Shown here: positions 49,390 to 60,104 of the stretch, piece by piece | Position numbering within the stretch: the stretch's first letter is position 1 | Layout of the letters: each line of letters opens with the position of its first letter | Notes under the pieces: generated by a model | What the model was told of the DNA's origin: nothing | Seen by the model: the letters and a program-made list of their open reading frames with translations, nothing else | Database searches by the model: none | Position numbers and translations under genes: made by a program | Source of the DNA: Prototheca cutis | Lineage: Eukaryota > Chlorophyta > Trebouxiophyceae > Chlorellales > Chlorellaceae | NCBI GenBank assembly: GCA_002897115.2 | Contig: BCIH01000001.1 | Location: 1,974,039 to 2,038,038 of the forward strand | Reading direction: 5' to 3' | DNA: 64,000 bases

Positions 49390-52300
49390 TCACATGCCTG
49401 GAAGGAAGTTTAGGAGCTGGGAGCGCCCCGCCTGCGCAGCCTTTGCCTGCGTCTGCGCGACTTCCTGCGGCGTAAAGTGCAGGAGCATCGCAAACACACG
49501 AAAGAGCGGGGAGTTGACTGGAAGTTCCCCAGAAGCAAAGCCCCCAAGCAGCACATTCTTCAGGTACTCGATGTTCACATTGCACCGCCGGTCCTGAGCC
49601 CTGCAGGGAAGTTTGTTTTGGGGTGTGGGGGGGGGGTATACTTGGGGTGTTGGATTTCTCAATAATCTTACTAGTCTCGGGGTACATTTCACCGCTGCAC
49701 TACAGGTTTGGCTCTGGCACGGCCAATCGCTGCCATTCCTTTCCCCGATTTCCATCGGGACGTCATTCCCACATCCCACCAGTGCCGTGCTCCCACCTCA
49801 GTTCCTCCAGCTCCATCTTCAGAACAGCAGTCGACGTGTCACGGAGGGTATGCGTCCGCTCACTGCGACCATGGTTCCTCCAGGGGGGGCAGGGTTCTTG
49901 TAGTCTGCAATCTTGATTCGCCAACTGCTCTCCTGCATCTCCATACAGACATGGAGTACGTTCCCCCCCATTGCTTCACACCCACACACACACCCACACC
50001 CCCCCCCACCACCACACACACACACACAAACACAAACACAAACAGTCCCCCCCCACCTTTCATCCAGTGCCTGCTCCAGTGCCCTGATGCGACGGCGCAG
50101 CGCCTCATCGGTCAGCGGGACCCCCGGAGACAAATCCAGCAGGCCTGAGGCCACTGCAGCCATGGTATTCGGCTGCCTGGCACCCTTCTCCTCTGCCGCT
50201 GTCGCCCTTTCTTCCCGTTCCCGCAACTCTTCTTCCGCGATGCGATGCAGCGCCCCCGAGACGGCAGCGTCGGCCAGGCAGGTCGCCGCCAGCCGGCGCA
50301 TGCCACGTGCCTCTCGCGCCGCGGTGTGCAGCTGCTCTGCCAAAAGGTCCGCATGTTCGCCGGCAGCCCGGCGTTCTCGGGCAGCTTGCTCTTGCGCCTC
50401 ACAGCATGCTGCCTCCAGCTCCGTTAGGCGACTAACGAGCCCACACTCCCGTTCAGCTGCGGCCCGTTGGCCGGCTTGTGATTGCTCGGCGGCTTCTTGG
50501 ATTTGACGCTCGAGCTCTTGCTCATGTCGCCGGACTTGCTCTTCCAACTCCCGCTCGGCTTGTTGGCGAAAATCTTGCAACTCCTGCTCGACACGCTCTG
50601 CATGCTGAGTCAACTCGCATTGAACTCGCTCAGCCTCGTCGGCCGCCACCCGAAGCTCGGCGGCGTGGGAGGCTGCCAGGCTCGCAGCCTGGCTCTCCAT
50701 CGCCCGTGCCATCGCCACATTGACTTCGTCCAGCTGGGACAGCAGTGCCTGAGACCGCTCGCCCAGCTCCCGAGCCTGCAGGTCGCCAGCCGCCGCACGG
50801 TCCCGCTCAATTGTTAGTTGGGACTCCAGGGATCCCACTTGGGCTTCCAATGCCGCCACTTGTGTCGCTAGCGCCTCTGCTCTGCCTATAGCTTCGCCTG
50901 AAGCAACAGCCGCGGCAGATTGTGATGCTTCTACCTCATTCAGCTGCCTCTCTCTTGCCCGCACCTGCTCATTGGCGCTTTCTAATTGGCGCCGCAGCAT
51001 CGCGCTGTCTTCACTATGTTGCCGCCGCAGATTGGTCAGCTCCGCCGTTGCATCTTCCAGGTGCTGTCGCAACACAGAAGCTTCTTCGTCCTTGCGTTTC
51101 CACACAGAATCGAGTTCGACAGTCACACTTTCCAGCTTGGCATCCAGTTCCGTCACGCGGCTCCGCAGCTCCTTGCTTTCCTGCTCCGCAGCCACAGCGC
51201 GACTCGACTCAGCTGCACCAGCATCGTCCAGTTGCGCCAGGTTTGTCCCCGGCTCCCGTCGCTCGGCCCCGCTCTTGCTCTCATGCGCGTGTCTTGTCGC
51301 CAGCTCTTCACGCGCTGCATCCCGGTCGGCCCTTGCCGCATCCCGCTCGGCGAGCGCAGTAACAAGTTCAGCCCGCAGCCCCTCCAGCCCCGACTCTGTC
51401 GCACGAATAGAGCCAGCCATCCGGTGAAGCACGACGTGCACTGTCGGGGAAGCTGCCGGTCTTGCCAAGGCTGCCGCGGTGCTTTCAGCTGTCGCACCCG
51501 CGTCCAGGAGACCGCGCAGCTCCTCCAGGTGCCGGCTGGGCAGGTCTGCGGGCGGCGGAGTGGCATCAGGAGCCGAGGCGCGAGGAACTCCAGGCGCAAT
51601 AACTCGCTCTCTTTCTCCATCTCGAATGGGCGCTGCCTTGTCAGACAGCAGCGATACATGCCGCATACCACCTTCATCCCGAACAGCAGCGCTCAGGCGA
51701 GCGTTCTCACTTTCCAACTCTGCGACGCGTGCCGTCAGGGTGGCGTTGTCGCGGCGGAGCGCCGGGAGCACGCTGGTCTGAGCCTCGAGCGCCGTCGCGT
51801 GCCGCGCGGCCTCGGCCGTGGCCTCCTGCAGCTGGCGCAGGCTCGTCCGCTCCGCAGCCAGCTCCGTCACACGGGCCCGGGCCGCCGCCAGCTCACCGGT
51901 CACGTACTCTGTGGCTTGATGGGCTTCTCGTGCCTCTGTCTTCGTGGCTTCCAGTTGTGCCATCACAACACCCAGCTGGCTCCTCAATGTTTCGATGTCC
52001 TCAGGCCTTGGAGAGGGCGCAACACCATCGACCGGGGCACCCGCCGGGCCGACCCCAGCTGCCGTTTGCTCCTGCGTACAAAAACCAAACAGGTCCATGG
52101 GAGAACCTGAGCACCGACCAAGCAATTGTGTACAGACACCTGCAGTTCATAAAATGACATCAGGTCATTATACAACACACGTGCCACTGCCACACCAAAC
52201 ACACCCGGCGTACCCCAAGCTGCTTGAGGGCATGCCGCAGGTGGTCATTCTCGTCGGCGACAGCTGCAAGCTCACGCAGGCGCGCCCGCAGGGCCTCATT

Positions 52301-52647
52301 CTGCTCGGACAGGTGCTGCACAACTTCCTCCGAGATGGCCAGGGAGCCTGCATGCGAAGAGGGCGTGACGCAGATTCATGACAGCAGGTGAGACAGCAGG
52401 TGACAGCCCGCCCCACTCACCCAACAGGTAACTACTCCAGGTGAGCAAAACCCAGACTCCTTTGTCGGCAGTGCTCTTTCGAGGACGTCCGAAACACTGT
52501 CTGCCCACCCGGTCCTTGCTCAGGGCTCCGCGTTTGAGCAATGTTCTGCTGCGCCTGGGCGAGGCCGGCCTGTGCGGTGGTAGCCCACCGGTTGCCTGCC
52601 GCCTTGGCCTGGTCGGCCAAAGCCCTGAGCCTCTCCCGGTTGAACAT
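49390..52647 (-). CDS. GRIP-domain golgin (long coiled-coil tether of the trans-Golgi)
   Basis: Five exons, 52647-52509, 52347-52214, 52071-50057, 49862-49797 and 49600-49390, join in phases 1, 0, 2 and 2 and give about 854 residues. A short N-terminal segment (MFNRERLRALADQAKAAGNR) precedes a coiled coil that fills most of the protein, for example ISEEVVQHLSEQNEALRARL and REAHQATEYVTGELAAARAR. Near the C-terminus MELEELRAQDRRCNVNIEYL leads into NVLLGGFASGELPVNSPLFR and VFAMLLHFTPQEV. This is the GRIP domain, including its conserved aromatic near the start. GRIP domains bind ARL1-GTP at the trans-Golgi, so the protein should tether vesicles there. It is a functional match for the clathrin and BEACH genes nearby, though not linked in expression as far as I can see. 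Confidence 0.88.
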
Positions 52648-53574
52648 CTGGCCTCATGCGTCCAGCTCGACGCCACGCAAGAACATATCCCGCGTATGCT
52701 GTTGCAATGCGGGTCGCGTGCTTGCCTGATTTGGGTCACGATCCCAGGCCTGTTGCACCGTTGTTTTCGAACAATCCCACTGGTGGATCGCTAAATTTAG
52801 CCCAACTGGAGTTCCGGGATTCAGCAAACGTTCGTTCAAATGCGTCTTCTCCACATGTCAATGATCTCTCTCGGGACAGTACCAGACGCAAATCCTTGGC
52901 CATTCACCTGCACCGTGCTGCTTACGAAATGCTTGCATCCTGATGGCAATGGCCGCTTCTGAAGGACGCAACTTACAGGGCAAGACTGCCAGGGCTTCGG
53001 CCCACAGGCCCCAAGTGCGCCACTTCAACACCTGAAAGATAAGCTCTTATTGTGTGCCGAAATATTTCAATGCATGCAAATGAACTGGGATCCTTGTTTG
53101 GCTGGTATTGATGGGGTTGGTGGCGACCACCAAAGGGCCTCCAGAGCTGCCAAGCATGCATGCACGCATTCACGTTCATGCTCCATCGTCGCCGCAGGGG
53201 CGTTGCTCCTCCGGGATATCGGGCATCCTAGCTGTGGCGACCGGGGTGCTGAGCACGACGACGGATGAGCAGCTGGCGGTTAGCTGGCGAGCCGTTTCCT
53301 TTGGCAGTATCACATGGTGCAGAGGTTCTGCTTGCCCACACGTCGCTGGAACTATGAGCAGCCCTGCTTCACTGTCGGACCCTGCTTGTGCCTGAGGGCT
53401 TCAGATCCCACGGGGCCTTGGCTAGACCATGTGCTCCTGAAAAGGCCGCTTGCAGGGTGCATCTGTCGTCGGAGACTCTCCAGATCAGCACGCTCGCTTG
53501 ACGTCGGAAAAATCTCCACGGCACGCTCGGGTCATGGCGCGGAATCGGTCACCAATGCCTTTGAAAGCCGAAGA
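52648..53574. other. Divergent intergenic region, golgin / Nudix genes
   Basis: About 0.93 kb between divergent starts. Several open frames exist but none resembles a protein family. Confidence 0.45.
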
Positions 53575-54941
53575 ATGAAGTCAGCGCTCCTGACAGGACG
53601 CAGCCTGGTCCCGGGTCAGCGCGAAGGCAGAAGCCTGGGGTTGGCCTTCCGACCGGCCCGGCGCGTCATGGTCAGCCATCGACGGACGCTGCGAGCCCTT
53701 GAGATCACAGGCGAGACACCTGTGTATCAACGGTACTTGGCATTGTACCAGCGGTCCGTGCGGTTCTCGGATGTAAGATGGAGGAGTCGGCTCAGTTTTG
53801 GGATAACGGGGTTCCCTTTCGGCGGTTGTGTGGTGAACGGCCTGGAAGGTGATGCAAGCCCAGCCCCTACCAGCCCCCTACCGGTTTGCAGGGTGCAACC
53901 CACTCCTATGATGTCGTTGGCCATCCCAAGGCGAGATTTCAGTTTGCAGTGGTCTTCCCATTTCATCCCGCCGAGTCCGGAAAGATTGAGGATGGCAAGG
54001 TCGGTTCTGCGTGTGGACAAAAGCTGAAGCGGCGGGGCCATGCTTGTGGTTGGTCGGGGTGCCATCCTAGCCTAGCCCTGCCTGGAGCCAGGGAACTCTC
54101 AGCCGCTCAAGTCTCAGCACATGCATGCTCGCAACATCGTCATTGCCTTTGCTTGCACTGGTGGGCCCCGCGCCATCATCGCGTGTGGGCCCACAGCGTG
54201 CGCAGCTTCCCCCCTGTCGCCCACTCATGCACACATCCACCTCGGCCCCGATGGCATCACACAGGTCACCATGGTGAAGGAGTATGCGCAAGGTCTGCAC
54301 TGCACCATGTACTCACTTCCCTGCGGCGCATTTGACCCTGGAAAACACGCCACACTGGAAGACTGCGCTCGCGCAGAGCTCTCCGAAGAGGTGCGCCGAT
54401 GGCTGGGGGAGAACACTCTGTTATTGTGACGAGACTGTGCTGTGTCCAGTTGGGTGATCTATGGAACAATTCTCTGTTCCGGGTCTCGTCGAAAGTATGG
54501 ATGCATGAGCTGTCGCCATGTACCTTCCCTATTTTCTTTGTAGGCGTTCCTCGGCAGCGGCGAGTGGACACGGCTGCTGCCAGATGGCCACCCAGGCATT
54601 CCAGAGACCAAGTGGTGTATGAACAGGTTTGTGCCATATCTCTGCAGGAACCCTGCTGTCGAAACGCATCCCAGGTCACGTGATTTGGAGGAGTCCACGA
54701 TGGAGGTTAGGGACGTTTTATTTATTTATTTATTTATTTATTTTTTTTTTTTGGGGGGGGGGGGGGGGTCACGCGATGATGCCGTCAAAGTCACATGCCT
54801 CTGGCTTTGCCGTTTCCACCCCCCCCGCAGGTGTTGAGTGTCACGGTGCGGGAACTGAGAGAGAGCCTTTTGTTTTCTGGAGAGATGCTGCTTCCTTCCG
54901 TCATGACATGTATGATGGCACTCGACAGGCTTCATCGATAG
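53575..54941 (+). CDS. Nudix hydrolase with degenerate Nudix box
   Basis: Five exons, 53575-53772, 53892-53999, 54265-54390, 54544-54705 and 54831-54941, all join in phase 0 and give about 234 residues. The fold is recognised from ARFQFAVVFPFH, VTMVKEYAQGLHCTMYSLPC, GAFDPGKHATLEDCARAELS and, across an intron, EE|AFLGSGEWTRLLPDGHPG, then GIPETKWCMNRFVPY. The box keeps the metal-binding ELSEE core. However, the canonical Arg before it is Ala, the upstream Glu position is Ala, and the Gly after EE is Phe. The N-terminal 30 residues could be a transit peptide, and Met 53668 is an alternative start. The substrate is not predictable. The C-terminus ends in a helix (EMLLPSVMTCMMALD) shared by some algal and protist Nudix proteins. 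Confidence 0.78.
54716..54768. repeat. (TTTA)n, T run and G run in a Nudix-gene intron
   Basis: A short TTTA tetranucleotide repeat passes into a T homopolymer and then about 17 G, all within the last intron (54706-54830). Confidence 0.9.
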
Positions 54942-55653
54942 GACTGTGCGCACGGTGTCAGAGCCGGCAGGTCCAGGTGCCGGCCATATCTGAACAAGGT
55001 ATGGATCATGTCCCGGCACTCTGCATTGACCTGCATCACTATGCATGCAGATGGGCTTGTGATGTTCAAGCCCCATTGTTCTGCTGTTCTTCTTCTCTGC
55101 TGACCAATCAACCATGCCTTGGTATTTGGAATTTTCATCGGCTTTTGCATTGCAGCAATAACGTTATTAAGTTCAAAGACATAGGGGTTGTATTGGAAAG
55201 GAAGAGACAGCACAAGGAAATGCGCCACTGGCACAAACGCCTGAGAAGATGCCGGCGTACCGCCCCGTGGGAAGCGAGGCGCCTGGCAATAATGAGCACT
55301 ACAAATGCAATTCTGTGTGATGGGAGAGCCAGACAGTTCAGGCACTTCTATCTTTCCTAGTAACCTATGGCAGGCCTAAGGAAACCAAGCAGGACCCAGG
55401 AAGCTGGGTGGGCCGGGGACCGCCGTTCCGAAGGATGGCGGAGCGGTGAGCGGAGAGAAGAGAACCCTCCCACAGAGGGACAAACACAGAACACACTAGA
55501 AAGAGGGCACCGTGGAAAATGTGACTTTTGCGAGCACGGGCGAGCAACCTAGGAGCGGTGCACTCAAGTAAAAAAGAAATGGCAGTCATGATCCACGTAC
55601 ACAGGCAGGGCTGGCCAAAGTGATACAGCAGTGCACAAGGGCTGCGGCGACAC
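54942..55653. other. Convergent 3' flanks of Nudix and expansin-like genes
   Basis: No gene was recognised. The segment probably holds both 3' untranslated regions. Confidence 0.5.
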
Positions 55654-57643
55654 TCACGCAGAACGCAGTAGTTTCCTGCCCGAGGGCCCGGAGTAGGACG
55701 AGACGCTCTGGTCGCTGCCGCTGCTGCTGCTGCAGGTGCCGCAGGTGGCCGCACAGTAGTTGCCGCTGGTCATCCAGCTCTGGCTGCAGGCGCCCCAGTC
55801 CTTTTGCTGCTGGCAGGATGAGCCGCCGGGCGGCGTGACGTCCACGCAGTCGCCGCTGCTGGGAGAGGGGGAGGGCGACGGCGAGGAGGAAGGCGACGGC
55901 GAGGGGGAAGGCGACGGCGAGGGGCTGCTGCTGCTGCCGCCGCTGCAGGTGCCGCAGGTGGCCGCGCAGTAGTTGCCGCTGGTGAGCCAGCTCTGGCTGC
56001 ATTGACCCCAGTCCTTGCGCTGCTGGCAGGACACACCGCCAGAGGGGGTCACGTCCTCGCAGTTGCTGCTGCCGCTGGGGGAAGGTGAGGGCGAGGAGCC
56101 GTCGCTCGGGCTGGGGCTGCTGGAGGAGCTGTTGCCGCAGCGGCCGCAGGTGGCCGCGCACCAGTTGTTCTGGACAAAGTCCGAGTCGGAGCACTTGCCC
56201 CAGCCCTTCTGCTCCTCGCAGGAGAAGCTGCCGTCGGGGGCGACGTCGGTGCAGCTGCCCTCGCTGGTGGGCGCCGGCGACGAGACGGAGGTGGTGACGG
56301 TGACAGAGTCAGTAGAGGAGGAGCTGGTGGTGTTGGTGGTGTTGGTGCTGCTGGTGCCGCTAGCAGAATCCGAGTTGCCCGGGGTGGTGGAGGTGACGAC
56401 CATGGGATCGGAGGGCCCGTCGTAGGCCGACACGCTCGAGGCGGCCGGGTCAGAGATGGCAAACTGGACGGAAGTGGAGAAGGTGACAGCGTTGTTAACA
56501 CCACCGCTGATGCCACCGTCCTGGGTGATGACAGAGTCGGCCTCCACGACCTGGCCGGAGGAGCAGGTGATCTGGAAGTCCAGCGGCGGTTCGGGGGAGG
56601 AGCCGTCCTCCCACACCGCGCCCCAGGTGTTGGACATGGTCGTCCAGCTGCTGGAGGAGTGAGACTTGACCGCCACACTGGACACGGTGCCGTAGCCGCC
56701 AGTGTCGTCGATGGACAGGCGCAGCCACTGGCCGGAGCCCTCAAAGTTCATCACGGACACCTTCATGTTCTCGGGCACAGCGCACTCCACACGACGGTAG
56801 CGCATGTTGATGTTGCCAATACTCGGGTCGGCCATCTTGGCGAAAGCCAGCGACTGCACGTCGATGTGGTCAGACTCGCACTCGGGGCAGACGTCGGAGA
56901 TCATGACCAGGATGGACAGCGGCTGACCCTCGGAGTCGGTCTTGCAGTAGCTCTTACCATTGCGGCCATTCTCGCACTGGATTTGGAAGCAGGAGCCGCA
57001 GCCGTGCAGAGGGTCGGAGGTGTAGTAGCTGTTGGAGGGGGACAGCGCAGCCACGGAGAAGTAGGGGTAGGCGTCCTTGGGAATGCTGCCGTAGCCGCAA
57101 GCACCCTGAAAGGTAGACACGGGAAGAAAATAGGCAGTGAGTACATTAGACAGCGTGTGGAATTCAGTTTCAGTAGGAATGCAGGTGGCCGAGCGAGATC
57201 GGGGCCCTCGACCACACCGGCCCCCGGTCGGCCAGTCCCATGGATAGGAGGACGCGGGCACGGCTATGGCCGACAGAAAAGCACTGCCCAATGACCATCG
57301 GGTCACCCAGGATCGACACCCGCCAACGCTCACATCTTCCGTGCCGAAGGAAGGGCTGTTAGGATCCATGCCGTCCTGAGCACCGCCATAGTGAGTGATG
57401 CTGCAGATGCCGAGGCGGGGAGACCGAAGGTCAGCACCGGTGCAGTGGATTACAAACCTAGGCCCAGTCTGACACAACCAACCATGGCATACCCTACGCA
57501 TTCAATCATGTAATGCTACCCAAACAACATTACAACACTTACAATCCGGTAGACCAGTCCGTAAGAGGCTTGACAGCCGCTGCCGAGCTTAGCAGTGCCG
57601 CCAGGGCTAGCACAGCGAGTGCAGGAGTGCTCGAGGCCTTCAT
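55654..57643 (-). CDS. Secreted expansin-like protein with three ShK (ShKT) modules
   Basis: Three exons, 57643-57543, 57400-57334 and 57105-55654, join in phases 2 and 0 and give about 539 residues. The N-terminus MKASSTPALAVLALAALLSS is a signal peptide. A double-psi barrel follows (ITHYGGAQDG, GACGYGSIPKDAYPYFSVAA, CGSCFQIQC, VCPECESDHIDVQSLAF). Next comes an expansin-type second domain (VECAVPENMKVSVMNFEGSG onward). The C-terminal third has three six-cysteine ShK modules (CTDVAPDGSFSC...CAATCGRC, and two copies ending CAATCGTC) joined by Ser-Pro repeats like extensin linkers. Expansins loosen cell-wall polysaccharide contacts without hydrolysis. ShK modules in algae often accompany wall and matrix proteins, here probably for binding. 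The role in the algal wall is inference. Confidence 0.88.
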
Positions 57644-59552
57644 GCTGACACTCTATTCGTTGCTGCCTCAGGTGTAATTTTCAAATGTGATCCAGTGTGA
57701 CAGAATTATCAGCGCAGCCAAAATGGCAACTGAGGAATAGAGTGAGCTCAGATCGCCGGGTGAGGGGCCGTTTTATGCAATCGGCGGCGCACGCGGGGTG
57801 GCCGTCTGACCGCCGATCACGTGTGACCCGCGAGCGGTGCGCGGTGGACGCAGTTGCAACCCTCACGCAACACCCCTCGCGTGACGCAACACATGGAAAT
57901 CGATGACGCAACATGGAATGTTGCACGAGACTGACGGGTATTGGATTGAGCTAGACTGCAGAAATTCCTTGCGCCTGCTGCCTTGGTCGAGTCGTCGCTC
58001 GACCGGGTGCATCACAGAGGCAAACGGCCCATTTGCGGCCAGGGGTGTTGTACTGCAGTACTCGTATTTGCGCAAGGCCATGCAACACACATGGGGATGA
58101 CACTTTGCAGCATTGCCATGTGGCGGATTCCGCCGTGCTGCATTGTTTCAGGCGTCCTTGCTCCCTGTTGAGCCATCTGCACGGTTGAACCTGGAGAACC
58201 ACCCAGCCAGTCAGCTTGCATGCGTCCAATGCTTGATGAGACCAAGTTCCCCAGATAAGTCTCGCAATGTACTCGACCACACTTCCGACCACGGTTCCAT
58301 TGGATGGAGGCTGTCAATCGGCACGTCGTAGCGCCGCGGTCGAGATTTCGACCGTATACGACGTCTCAGAACTTGGGCAACCCGATCCCTGCACGCCGCA
58401 GGGGATCCTAAATTCTCCGCTAACAGAGAGTAATACGTCATTTGTAGGTCATCGGCTTGTTTTCCTCAATGCAAAGGCGTCCCAGGATTGAACTGCCTTA
58501 CGTCTGCTCCGAGACGATGTATGGGTTCTTCCCCCTCCGTGACCTGGAGCAAGATCGCCGTGCCAGCCAGAGACCTCGTTCAGACACGTATTCACTGTAA
58601 AGAGAGTAGCGATTGGGACATTGGCCATGCTACGTCATGGATCCCTTGCGGCAGGGCACCTGAACAAACAGGAGGTGCACAACTGACGCATGTCCCCTGG
58701 GTGGTCGTTGGTGTGAGGGTTCCCAGGACGGACCCATGAACTGAAACTGTGCGTTATTTTGGAAGGCCAGATCCTTCCAAGCCGGATCATGTGGTCTAGC
58801 TGGCATCACATGCTGGCTATGTCGCATAACAACACAGCTGTGCTAGCTACCACAGCTACCTCGCCGCTCTCGATCGGACCGAGAAACGGTCAGACTGTGT
58901 CCCCCCGTCTGTCAGTGCGGGACGCCAGCCCCGTTCGGCCTTTCCAGCGGGGCGGTGCGTGTCGTGCAACGCCCCGGTTGATCTCATGCTGTGTGGGGCT
59001 GACTAATGCTCATGATTCAAAGCGTTGCCGTGATCCTATGTGCGCTGTGCACACGGATCACCTGTACTGCACCGCGACCCGGGTGTACAGTCAACGGGTG
59101 GCCCGCAACCCGCTCCTTGGTTCCCCCTCAGACGCGACATGCACCTAAATATTATCAGGGGAATGATTACATCTCTCGTTTCCACGACAGAGAACCCCCA
59201 TGCTTCTCTCAGGCTGCCCGGGGCAGGCCGCGAGCCCCTTGGCGGTATGCCTTTCGCTGCGGCTGGTATGCGTTCTCGTGGAGTCCAAATGCTTAAACCA
59301 TTCATTACAGCACGATTGGGGTTGGGTGGATGGATTGGTGGATCGCCATTGCGCCCGTCGAGGCAGAAGTTGACATGTCGTACGCATACCCCTGGGCCAC
59401 CCTCTTCTGTCGCCATGGGGGGGCCTCGTGCGTGCAACTGGGCCCGCGCTTGCCCTGCCAATTCGCCGAGTCCCCGACCACGCGTCAGAGGCTGGTTCTC
59501 CGAACCACCACCGTCCCGCTGTTCTTGTGTGTTGTGCAAGGGCAATGAGGGG

Positions 59553-59690
59553 TTTGGTGCCGGAAGCATAGGCTTTAAGAATTCGAGAAAATCTACTGCT
59601 TATGTTGCAGGAGCTGCGGCTGAAGCATTAGCAAGTCGAGCTTTAGGTGCAGGATTTCCAAATGTCTCAGTTAAAGTGAAGTGGTGATGG
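59553..59690 (+). pseudogene. rps11: Ribosomal protein S11 fragment, probable organelle-derived insertion
   Basis: One frame reads FGAGSIGFKNSRKSTAYVAG, then AAAEALASRALGAGF, then PNVSVKVK before a stop. This is the conserved C-terminal core of bacterial-type S11 (GFKGxRKSTPYAAQxAAE...VxVxVKG). Codons are A/T-rich (aaa, tta, gca, tct) in contrast to the surrounding GC-rich DNA. The usual PG(I/S)GRE tail is missing and the upstream part is absent. The best reading is a short nuclear copy of organellar DNA, more likely mitochondrial than plastid by the KxSRKSTAY form. Copy C of the repeat begins 12 bases downstream. Confidence 0.65.
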
Positions 59691-59701
59691 TATTGCTGGT
59701 T

Positions 59702-60068
59702 TACCATGCAGCAAGGCAAAAATAATGCAACCAGCTCAGCCAGCAACAGCGTCACATCACCCCGGGGGTTGCTGGGCATCACTGATGGCTGTGAATTGTC
59801 ACCCTCCACAGGGCAATAGGAAGGTGGACCACCTCAATGATGGACCACCGAGTTGCAACAATTGCCGTGCCAGGGTCAATGTCCAGGACTTTCTAAAGCC
59901 TCCTTGCACGACCTGTCCTGCTGCCAAGAAGGAGCCCAGCCCATCCTCTGAGCGACGTGGCCAGGGAATGCGGTCCAACAGGCATTTTGTTTGGGAAGTA
60001 TGCCCCTGCTGTGCAGGTGGGAGTTAGCGAACCTCGAGAAGGTTTCGTCATTTTCTGCCGGTAATGTA
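59702..60068 (-). mobile_element. TIR element copy C (short, non-coding)
   Basis: It is the reverse-oriented relative of copies A and B, about 363 bases between TA dinucleotides at 59702-59703 and 60067-60068. The ends are imperfect inverted repeats, CCATGCAGCAAGGCAAAAAT on the left and CATTACCGGCAGAAAATGAC on the reversed right. The body shares the cgacgtggccagggaatgcg block and the cccgggggttgctgggcatc block with the other copies. One open frame on the plus strand (59725-60027) is partly shared with copy B, but A carries a shift, so coding is doubtful. Confidence 0.78.
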
Positions 60069-60104
60069 CAGCTGCCAGATGGAGCCCGTGTGCTGCATGC
60101 CATG

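Larger units (their letters stand above)
57644..60104. other. Intergenic region with organellar fragment and repeat copy C
   Basis: About 2.5 kb. From 57644 to about 59550 I see no coding sequence. The right part holds an S11-like fragment (about 59553-59690) and copy C of the inverted-repeat element (59702-60068). Confidence 0.5.

Noticed and set aside
53314..53574. Upstream extension of the Nudix reading frame
   Set aside because: The frame is open, but nothing in it resembles a domain. The Met at 53575 followed by a basic leader is the more economical start.
59725..60027. 100-codon frame in element copy C as a conserved gene
   Set aside because: A related frame exists in copy B, but copy A carries a shift. 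Similarity is as high at the DNA level, so repeat identity explains it better than protein selection.
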